Of a stretch of 64,000 nucleotides of DNA, positions 10,501 to 30,819 are shown in pieces. The first letter of the stretch is position 1. Each line of letters opens with the position of its first letter. The notes beneath the pieces were generated by a model. That model saw nothing but the letters and a program-made list of their open reading frames with translations, made no database searches and had not been told where the DNA came from. Both the position numbers and the translations under genes were made by a program. The DNA is taken from assembly GCA_010279815.1 (NCBI GenBank), contig QEOQ01000670.1:531857-595856 (forward strand). The letters run 5' to 3'. Origin of the DNA: Brachionus plicatilis (lineage: Eukaryota > Rotifera > Eurotatoria > Ploima > Brachionidae).

Positions 10501-13500
10501 ATCTCTATTGTCAGAGTTAAAACAGCTTCAAAATGAAAATTATAATCTTGCTAACAAACAAGAGACTCAAATTCAGCTTTTAAATGAACAAATCAACAGT
10601 TTTCAAGTAATTTAAATTTAAATTTAATTAAAATTTAATTTTTTCTTCTCAGGAAGAAACAGTACGATTAAAAAATGAAAATAATCAACTTAGATTACAA
10701 CAAACTAGAAATAACAGTGAACTAACTCAGCTAATGTAAGTAATTTTAAACAATTATTTTAAAATATTAAATTAAGACAAAATTTATTTATTTTTCAAAT
10801 ATATTAAAAATATTTGCAAATTTTTAATTCTAGAAGTTTAAATTTTTTTAATATTTAAAAATTTCTCGGCAATTTGAAATTCATGATCAAATTTAAATGA
10901 TTATTCTTAAAAAATTTTATTAAAAGAAGATTTTCAAGTAATTTTTGATTTATTATCGCCAAAAATATCTTGGTAAACATTCAATGTTTAAAGAATTTTT
11001 TACCTGCAAATCTCTACAAAAATATTATACATGCAGAATTAAGCAAATACTGAATTTAATTTTGTAATTAAAATGCTTAAAAATCTTTTTGGACTATAAT
11101 TTTAGGGAATTATGATTAAATTTGATCATAAACTTGATTCTATAAAATTTGAGTTAAATAAATTCGGTTTCTTTGTAGCACCATCTTTTAATTAAGGTGA
11201 ATTTCAAAATACCGAACTTTTGGTTGTTCTCTAGAACGTTAGTTCACAAAGATTCTCTTCGATTCTGCAAAAGCTTCATAATTTTTTCTATTTTTTGAAA
11301 CAGGGAAATATGAAGTTTTAAAAGGTATTGATTTTTACATATAATATCAGTTCATATTAGGACTAATATAAAATGTTCAATTCCAGTACGTACAAACTTT
11401 ATTAATTTAATATTTAACATTCTTAAAGATTGAAAAAATTGGCTTAATTTTTAAGTATTTTTTCGGTTATCTAATGTTTTAAATGCTTAATTGTATAAAA
11501 TTAAAAAATTATAATTTTAAATTCTTTAAATCTTTAATTGATTGAGATTTAAAAAAAAAAATTTCTCGACGTTTTTTTTTCAAATGAATTGTAGAAAAAT
11601 TGGACTTATGAAAGCTTAAATTTAAAATTTTCTAGTGGAATTTGGCTTTTCATAAATTCTAATCTAACTTGGTCAGTTAAAGCAAATATTTTTTTCTGTT
11701 TCAATTTAGCTTTTTGTAAAATATTAATTATAATCAAATAAACTATCTAATAATTCAAAAAAATTTATTTTAAGTGAAAATTATGAAGACAAAATAAATC
11801 AATGTAATTCACAAGTAAATAAAGTTAAAAATGACATGGAAGTGCTTCGGATTGAAAATGACAAACTTCAGCAACGATGCGACGAATTGAGTGAGACAAT
11901 AAACAAAAATTTAAATGAATCGATAAAAAGAAGGTACCAAGTTCAAAAAATTTAAATTACTAAAATTTTTAATTAAAAATATTTAAGTGCTGAATGCAAT
12001 TCAGAAATATCAAATTATACCCTTGAATTATCTAAAATTAAATTAGAAAATGAAAATTATAAGAATGAAAATGAGAAATTGATCAATGAAATGTATAGCC
12101 TAAAACAAGAGCATGCTAACTCAAATGAAGAATTAAAAAGAAAAATTATAGTTTATGAAAACGAGATATCTTTAATGAACAAAGACATCAAAAAATTGGA
12201 AATTGAACTAAATAGTTCTCGTTTGGATTACAGAGTTAAATGTGACGAGATTGATCGCTTGCAGCGATCACTAGTCGAATTAGATGACCTAAAAGAAAAA
12301 TACTCTGATACGGAGCACAAGCTGAATTATCAGATTAAATCGAGTCAACATGTTCAAGATAAATTACATCAATTACAGAACGAGCTCATCTCAAAAGGAT
12401 TTGCTAATGATGCCAATTTTATTTCCAATTCAACAGATTCCAATTATGAAAATATAATTGATAACTTAAAGTACATAATCCACGAACATCTAAACCTTAG
12501 AAATTTGAGCACCCAGAACGAAATTGAGGAACTAAGATTAAAAGTAAAAAGCCTAACAAATTATTTAAATTATCAATCTATTTAATTACAAATCTGAAAA
12601 ATCTTAACAAAAAAATATTTTTTTGATAATAATTAGTTAAAAAAGGAGATACCTGCTTGTAATAATTTTTTTAGTAACTAAAATTTATTTTTAAGAACGA
12701 ATTATTTAATTTAATTTAAGATTTAAAAAAAAATTAAATTAAAAATTTATTTGTTGCAATATTATTTCAACGCTAAAGTAAATTTAAAAAAATAACCAAA
12801 TTTAGATAAATTAGAGAGAAATTTTAATTTTGCAAAAAATGAAAAAAATGTTGTTTAAAATTTAATTTTTGCTACTTTTTCTCAATTTTATGTGTTCATT
12901 TATCTGAATGAAAAATATTCCGATCATTTTGTTCAAATCAGTTTAAAATTCCATTACCATTTCAAAATAAACAAAGATTATTAAATATTGCACAAAATTA
13001 CGATTAAAGCTAGTGATAAAAAACAGAATTCATTATTTTCCATTTAGTTTTTATCGTTTTTTAATTAATGCCGCAAATTTCTTTCAACCAGATGTTTTTA
13101 TTTTACATTTTTAAATTGCATAAGATAAAATAATTTTAAAAAAAATAATTTTTTTGTAATGAATTAAAATAAGAAAAAAATGAAACTCATTTCGCATGAA
13201 TGGAAAATAGATAATGATTTTTAGTTACATATAAGAAACATGAGAAATAAAAAAATCTATTTTTTAGATTCACGATTTGCATATGAAATTAAACCATGAA
13301 AAACTTCAAAATGAATCTTTAGAAATGAAGTTCAAATTGGTCGATCAGGACAATCAAAACTTGCGAAAAACTCTCTTGTACAATAGCAGAAAGAATATAA
13401 ATCCTGACAAGTGAGAAAACAAAAGATAAAATTTAAAATTTGTTTTCTATTAATTTTATCTTTAGAGCGAATAGAAATCATATGGAACAAGTTAATGAAT

Positions 13501-13586
13501 TAATTGAAAAAGCTCAAAAAAACGCAATGTCTGTCTTGGCATCTCATTCATACAAGAATCCAAACGAACTTAATCTATCTAATTAA
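7558..13586 (+). CDS. Long coiled-coil protein, 842 aa, family not recognised
   Basis: Twelve exons join in frame: 7558-7692, 7722-7910, 9235-9339, 9397-9471, 9527-9673, 9739-9933, 9986-10606, 10653-10735, 11775-11933, 11988-12543, 13268-13410 and 13466-13586. Phases agree at every junction and the total is 843 codons with the stop. After a short N-terminal segment (MSFSFNRSYTKSCYF), almost the whole protein is heptad-rich, Lys/Glu/Asn/Gln/Leu coiled coil. It is interrupted by a Ser/Thr-rich non-helical patch in exon 7 (TAEFVTSRTITIPSHD). There is no signal peptide, membrane segment or catalytic motif. Such architecture is common in centrosomal, ciliary, Golgi-tether and septum proteins; I cannot choose among them. 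The start is the first ATG after in-frame non-coding sequence. Three introns are long (1.3, 1.0 and 0.7 kb) and the rest about 30-60 nt. The 28-nt intron 1 (7693-7721) is unusually short, so that junction is the least certain. Confidence 0.82.
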
Positions 13587-13728
13587 ACATATGTTAAAAT
13601 ATAAATTTAGACTAGTTTTATGTGTTTTTGTATATTTTGCGTTCTAAGCTTTAATTATTAATTGTTTAATAAAATTTATACCAAATTTTGAAAATTTTAA
13701 AATATTTTTTAGCAATTTTTATTAAAAG

Positions 13729-14423
13729 ATGTTAAGACAAATTTTTGTAATTTTTTTGGCATTCAGTCACTTGTACCAAACCAGAGCTAGTATATATGGC
13801 TTTTCGTTTGGCAGCAGCTGCTCGCAAGTCCCGGTTATTTCAGATTTCGATATTTCAAGAGTAATTTATTTTATTTTTGCTTTTAATAAAAATTATAAAA
13901 ATAATTAAATTTTTCTAGTATCTTGGAACATGGTACGAAATTGAGCGTATACCGATGTTTTTTGAGAGAGGGTTAAACTGTGTCACAGCTAATTATGATT
14001 TGTTATCAGACAGTAAAATATCTGTAAAAAATTCTGGAATTATGAAGTAATAAACAAAATTAAATGACAATAAATTTAAGGTTTATCATATTTAGAAATG
14101 GAAAATCTACTTCGGTGATTGGCGAAGCCCATGCTCCCAATGCAGATGAAGAACCTAATAAATTATATGTAGATTTTAGAAATATCGGAAAACATTCTGA
14201 TAGAAAAAATGCAGCCAATTACCATGTTTGGTTAACTGATTATGACAATTATTCTCTAGTTTATTCATGCGACATTATCCTAGGCTTTATTAAATTTGAA
14301 GCTGCTTGGATCTTGTCTCGAAGCAAAGAACTAGATGAAGCAAAAATTGAACATTTGAAGAGACTCCTAAATTCTTCAGGTGTTGATCAAACAAAGCTTG
14401 AGCGAGTCTCCCAAAATTGTTAA
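13729..14423 (+). CDS. Apolipoprotein-D-type lipocalin, secreted
   Basis: Three exons (13729-13860, 13919-14046, 14096-14423) encode 195 aa. The first about 23 residues are a signal peptide (LRQIFVIFLAFSHLY). All three lipocalin conserved regions are present: GTWYEIER (motif 1, the G-x-W) at residues 47-54, TDYDNYSLVYSC (motif 2), and the WILSRS Arg (motif 3). Cysteines, including the one in the SLVYSC strand and the C-terminal residue, are placed for the usual disulphides. Lipocalins are secreted beta-barrels that bind small hydrophobic ligands; the TDYDNYSLVYSC form is typical of the ApoD/Lazarillo/bilin-binding group. Length is normal. The gene starts only about 140 bp after the coiled-coil gene stop, on the same strand, so its promoter must be short or lie within that gap. 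Confidence 0.92.
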
Positions 14424-16621
14424 GCGGAAAGAAAACAGATAATTAAAAAGCTTAAATTTATTTATAATTTCAATTCCGTTTATAATTTTTTTAAACAAAT
14501 TCTATTTAATTATTAAATAAAATAATCGCAAAATATTGATCTTGTTAAAACCGATTAAGCACTTGCTCAAACAAAATTATAATTAAAATGAGTCAGACAC
14601 AAATCTTAAATCAAAATATCTTTAAATAATTCATTAAACTGTGCACTCAATTATGTTTTAGTAGAAGCGACTTGGAGTATTCCTGAAAAAAATTCTCAAA
14701 TCAAAAAATTTTTTAAATTTCTTCCACAAAGTCAATAAATTTATCTTTTTGATTGAAGTTTTTTCTTTCTTAATTAATTTCTTAAAAAAGAAACTTAATG
14801 AGATAATTTTGTTCAAAAATTTAAATCGTGATTCTTTTGTTAACGTAATTTGATACAATATTTGGATCAACTTCCTAATCAGATATAATTTTATAATTTA
14901 TAGTCATGCGTAGGAAATTTATGACTAGTAATTTCTATCTAAACAAAAATTGAATAAACTTCATTCATTATTTATCGATTTTCTTTTAATTTTCAGGTAC
15001 TGTGGTAATTTCGAGGCAAAAGTACCGGCTTACGCTTCTCAGAAATTCAACACTCATCAAGGATCTTGGAAAAAATAATCAGTATTTTAAGATTAAATGC
15101 GTGGATTGTAATTTATGACTTTTAAAATTAATTTTTTAACAAGAATTATATAATTAATCTATTGATTGGTTTATATGCAATAAAATATTTTAAGATAAAA
15201 AATGGCTTCCTGAAACTTAACCTTGGATATATCTGCACCCTTTCTAAATTTTAAGCTCAATATTTTTATCTTTTGAACTATAATCGAACTTTTGCTCCAA
15301 TGGTTAATTTTCTTCTAAAAAATTTATTTTTTTATAAATAATAAATTAATAATAGACACATTTTTAAAAAATTTTGTCGATAACTATTTTCCATTTTTTA
15401 ATCTCAATCGACCTAAATTTTTAGTAGACGGGTTAAAATTAGTTAGATATAGCAGTAATATAAAAAAAAATATTTAAAATTTTTATTAGAGTATGATATG
15501 CGCGCTGTTGTAGATAAAGCACTTAAATAATTATTTACAAAAGATGATTATTTCAAAATAAAAGGTAAATAAATCACATTTTTAGAGATAAATTTTTTTC
15601 CTAAAAAACCAAATCCCCTATTATCTAAGAGCAAATTGTTTTTTTTTTTTTTAAATATTTTTTGTTTAAATAAAACGAGCTTAGTTAAATAGGCTTTACG
15701 AACTTAATGTAATCCATGGTTAAATTTTAATGAGCATTTCTAAGTTTATCATGTTTGACGCCAAACGCAAACTCAAAAATTTTAAACCGATGACAATTTT
15801 AGTTATTGAAAGTAGCAGAAATAGCTGGACAGTGTTCGAATCTTGGTTCAATTCGACAAAATGATGCGTCATTTTTTTGCAATGGTACCCTAGGGAATTG
15901 AGCAAAAGTTCTTAATTTTTTCATCAAGACAAAAGTTTTAGCATCAATTTTAAATTAATTTAAATTAAAGTATACACTGTCTAAAAAAATTTATTTAAAA
16001 ATAAAAGGTTATTTTTTGCTAATTTATGATTTTAAAGCTCAACACCTAAACAACACCTAAATGTTCCATTCTTATCAAATGTCAAACAAGATTAGCTATC
16101 AATGCGCTCAATTTGCGCCAATTCGAGCAAAAATTTCTCATGATTTTAGTGGCCCGGGGTAGTTTTTTTTTTTCATTTAATTTAAAATCAATAATTTGTT
16201 TGGTTTCATAATTTATTAAAATTCGAAATTTTTATCAGAATGGAAGTTTAATCGGAATATTTAGGTACTATTTAAATTATTCCATTCCTAAATTAAATGA
16301 TCTAACCTCATACTTTTAATGTAGCTAAAAGCTTTTTTTAAATCATGAATATTCATTTAATAAATGTATCCAGAAAAACAAGACTAGAAATGACTCAATT
16401 TTTAGTATTTTCATTTTTAGAAAAGTTGACTAATTATTAAGACCATGTCCTGAAATTGAATTTATCTTTTCTAAATTATCTCAACTCTTGATTTTGTTGT
16501 TTTTCAAGCAATTCTCATCCAAATTATTTAGGATTTAGAAAAAAAATTAAATACAATTTTTATTAAAATTTAGATTTTATTTTAAATAGAAGAATAAATG
16601 TGATTTAACTGTGGACAAAAA
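14424..16621. other. Intergenic stretch with one unexplained exon-like island
   Basis: The stretch is AT-rich spacer except for 14998-15107, listed separately, and a mildly mixed-composition patch near 15700-15900. I found no convincing ORF or RNA gene in either. Confidence 0.4.
14998..15107 (+). other. Exon-like island behind a good splice acceptor
   Basis: A polypyrimidine tract ending TTTTCAG (last G at 14997) precedes about 110 bp of coding-like composition in an otherwise very AT-rich stretch. One frame reads YCGNFEAKVPAYASQKFN and stops at about 15078. Another can be joined to an upstream ATG near 14906 through a GTAATT donor and reads KYRLTLLRNSTLIKDLGKN to a stop near 15118. I cannot tell which frame, if either, is used, nor identify the product. 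It may be the last exon of a small gene or an alternative 3' exon. Confidence 0.3.
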
Positions 16622-27621
<11,000 letters not shown>

Positions 27622-28334
27622 AAGCTTTAATCATGCAGTTTTACATCTAGAGTCTTAATCGAATATTGCCGAGTTACTGTGCTTATGGGTAGAAATTTAT
27701 TTTTAAAATTAATAATCAATAGTTTTTTCTTTTCTTTTTTTTTTGTTATATAAAAATTTTTTTTTATTTAATCAATTGTTAATTAAACTTGAAAAAATTA
27801 ATTAAATTTTATATATTTTACGAAATTGGATTTTTTTTTGTTGCCTATTAGTCTTATTTGGGGAATATTGTTTAAACATTTGTTTACTCTACATTTAATA
27901 ATTGTAAACTAAATTTTAATTCTATATTAAAATAAAAATTATATTGAGATTTTAAATGCGATCTGAAGTATTTTGATCAAAATTAAAAATTATTTATTCG
28001 GCTTTTTTTTTTCTAATTTGTTTAATATTCAAAATGGTTAATTATTCAGGCCTTTTGAGCTTTGCGTTTCTAGAGATTTTATTCAAATTTTATTCGCTAT
28101 AAGACAAAATTTAAAAAATTGTTTATACTTAAATAGTGTTGCATGACTTGACTGCTCTCCTGGTTTCACTAGGGAACCATTTTAATGGAAAAACATCAAA
28201 TTCAGGAATTAATAAACTGATGAATAGTTTTAAATGAAAATCGTTTTGTTCAAGAAAAGAACTCTTAAATGGTTTTAATGAATTAATGAAAAAAGTCTTT
28301 AAAAATGAATGATATTTTTAAAAATTTTACTCCC
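27622..28334. other. EFA6 3' flank, no gene seen
   Basis: AT-rich sequence following the EFA6 stop codon, with AATAAAA-type possible polyadenylation signals near 27930. I see no further coding region or structured repeat. Confidence 0.4.
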
Positions 28335-28628
28335 TTACAAAAATAAAAAATTTAAAACTTTTGTTCGGATTTTCAAAAACTTGTTCTGTAAATGAAACAA
28401 AGTAAAACAACTTTTGTTTCACCTACGGCAGAAGTCTGAAAAAATTTTAGCAAAATTCTGCAAAATTGAACCCTATTTAAAATTATAAAAAATAAAACGA
28501 AATTAATTTGCACAGATTTTGCAAACTTTTGCACTAGGTGAAACAAAAGTCGATTCAATTTGTTTCATCTGCAGAACAAGTTTTTTACCATTTAGTACAA
28601 AAGTTATAAAAAATTTTTATTTTTGTAC
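28335..28628. mobile_element. Palindromic MITE, about 294 bp
   Basis: The two halves are inverted copies. The outer arms carry ACAAAAATAAAAA. Inside, AACTTGTTCTG and AAACAACTTTTGTTTCACCTA on the left answer TAGGTGAAACAAAAGT and CAGAACAAGTT on the right, around a short centre near 28480. The ORF across it is a by-product of the palindrome. The target duplication was not resolved. Confidence 0.8.
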
Positions 28629-29329
28629 TAGAAGTTTTGTATGAAATTTCACAATGCCTCTCATTTTTTTTAAATTGTCTAACAAAATTTTTATTTATTT
28701 AATCAAATAGATGTCATTTCAAAATTTAATTGAATATTTTAAGAATTTTTAATTAATTCACCAAAATTTCTGAAAAATCACCAATTTTTATTAAATTTCA
28801 TAAAAATGACAGATCATTTATTTTTTTAAAATTCTATATCTAAAATTAAGGCTATCCAAAAAAATTTAGTTTATTTTTTATTAAGATACTTGAAAAAGAT
28901 TATGCCCAAAAATACTACTCCTTGGCCTTTTTTCTACCATGTTTGACCAGAAAGAATTTTGAAAAAAACAGAATAGAATTTAGAATAGATGAGACTTATA
29001 TAAAGCACTTATAGTGAGCCTTGGATTGATATGATAATGTATTTTCTTAATCTTCAATTAATTTTCGTTTTAACAAAGCCAAAAAAATTTTTTAATATCT
29101 CTTTTATATCTAGATTCTGAATCAATATAAATAAGTAGAAAATATAGTCTATGTGAGTCCTCTGGGATCTAATTTAAAATAAAATAATTAGGTGAAATTT
29201 TCAAAAAAATTTCTGCTTTAGTTTTGATTGTGTTGGAAAATAAATATACATTTTTCTAATAGAAAAATTAATTCTCTTTCTCGATTAATTCTTCAATAAT
29301 GAGAGGATTACCATATAATGTAATAATTA
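28629..29329. other. AT-rich spacer, nothing recognised
   Basis: Low-complexity AT-rich sequence between the palindromic MITE and the hAT element. I see no ORF, RNA gene or clear repeat. Confidence 0.4.
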
Positions 29330-29337
29330 GGGTTGTG

Positions 29338-30446
29338 AATCGACTAAGCGTTAATCGATTAAATCGGTTAAATTTACATTCGATGAAATTTTAACTTTAT
29401 CGAAAATGTGTTCAAAAGTGTAAAAAAAAATGTATTCGATATTTTAAAAAGATAAGTAATTTACGAAACTAAAAAAAACTTGAAAAATTAATTTAAAAAA
29501 TCATTAAATAAGTTACGAAATTAAATAAAAATTAAAAAATTGTTTAAAAATCTTTGAAAATTAATTATGTTATCAAAAGTAGTCCTACATGGAGGTTGAT
29601 ATGACGAATTAAGTTCCTTACAAAAATCTCTAAATACTTTATTTTCAACCAAGCTAGCTGGTTGGTTTGTTAAGACCAAAAAATTTATTAATTTTTCTTT
29701 AAGCCTCATAGCTTTATTTTCAGAAAACTTGGCTTTTTTAATCCTTTCATCATTTGATTCACCATTAGAATCACTACTATATTCTTCTCCAGAATCGGAA
29801 AAAACCGCTGCGGCAATTTTTAATTTTTCTTGACTTTTTTCCTCAAAAATATCAAGTGTAGCCAGGTTATTTCTTAAATAAGTTGTTGAATTGTTGTGTT
29901 TTCTGCTGAAACTACATCTTGTACATTTTGCTATTTCAGTAGTTTTATCATACTCAAAAAATTTCCAAACCCAAGATATTTTATCACGTTTTCTTTTTCG
30001 TGAATTATTTTTAAGTGCCATTTTATTTTGATAAAAATTTAATTTTTTTAAATTTATTGCTTTTTTTTAAAATTAAATTCTAACTAAATAAGTTTTAAAA
30101 ATCAAGTCTTTATAATTGAAATATTATTGAAACAAATTTAACATTATTTTCCTTTATAGTATTTTCATATCAATGAAGTAATAATTTTTTTCAAAAAAAA
30201 TGTTTCGAACATGAAGCTTGATAGATTAAAATCGACTAATATATTCGATATCAATATTCGATCAGTTAATTCGAATAAATAAAATAAAAATGAACTTGAT
30301 CGACTAAAGAAGAAATCGATCTATAAAATTTTATCGAATTTTTTCGATATAATTTTATCGTTACAAAAATTTACCGTTTAGTTTAAACAGTTCGATAATG
30401 ATTTTTTTTAATCGATTAGCGAAGTTCCTTTCGATAATCAACCCTT
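29338..30446 (-). mobile_element. hAT-family DNA transposon, internally deleted, 1109 bp
   Basis: The terminal inverted repeats read AGGGTTGTGAATCGA (from 29339) and, at the right end read inward, AGGGTTGATTATCGA, a 12/15 match. The element is flanked by a perfect 8-bp direct repeat GTAATAAT at 29330-29337 and 30447-30454. Eight-bp duplications and A/GGGTTG-type ends are standard for hAT elements. Both subterminal regions are dense in ATCGATT/TTCGAT motifs. The only ORF is the N-terminal part of a transposase (separate entry), so the copy is non-autonomous. Confidence 0.92.
29521..30021 (-). pseudogene. hAT transposase N-terminal fragment (BED-like zinc finger), 166 aa
   Basis: The ATG-initiated frame starts MALKNNSRKRKRDK and has SWVWKFFEYDKTTEIAKCTR, the first half of a BED zinc finger with its CxxC pair. 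The expected His-x(3-5)-His half is degraded (TTYLRNNLATLD instead of a LxxHL-type motif). It continues through an acidic linker to LVLTNQPASLVENKVFRDFC and SSYQPPCRTTF, the block that precedes the catalytic region in hAT transposases. It then stops, so the DDE/RNase-H and dimerisation regions are missing. It sits inside the element bounded by target duplications at 29330 and 30447. It could be a leftover or a potential trans-acting repressor fragment; the latter is speculation. Confidence 0.8.
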
Positions 30447-30454
30447 GTAATAAT

Positions 30455-30819
30455 ATAATAAATAAAAAAATGACAGAAGAAACAATTTTTACTTGAAATC
30501 TAAATTTAAAACAAAATAAAATTATTGAAACAAAACTTTAGAGATACCCGATGGTGTGTGACATAAAAAAAGTATTTTTTAGAATTTTCGAGCTTAAATT
30601 AAAAAAAAAAATAAAACAAGAAAAAGAAATTTTGAGAAAAAAAGTTTTTAGTATTACGACCGTAGAATTTTACTATGTAAAAAAAAATTTTAATAAATTG
30701 AAGTAAGAAAATTTTTCCAGTTAAAAAAAAAGACTAAAATTATTTCATCAACAAAATATTAAAACGAGTGAGCCTAGCCAAGAAATAATAATTGAAAATT
30801 TTAAATTTAATTTAAAAAA
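30455..30819. other. Upstream region of the DDE-like gene
   Basis: AT-rich spacer between the hAT element and the ATG at 30820. No clear promoter motif was recognised. Confidence 0.35.
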
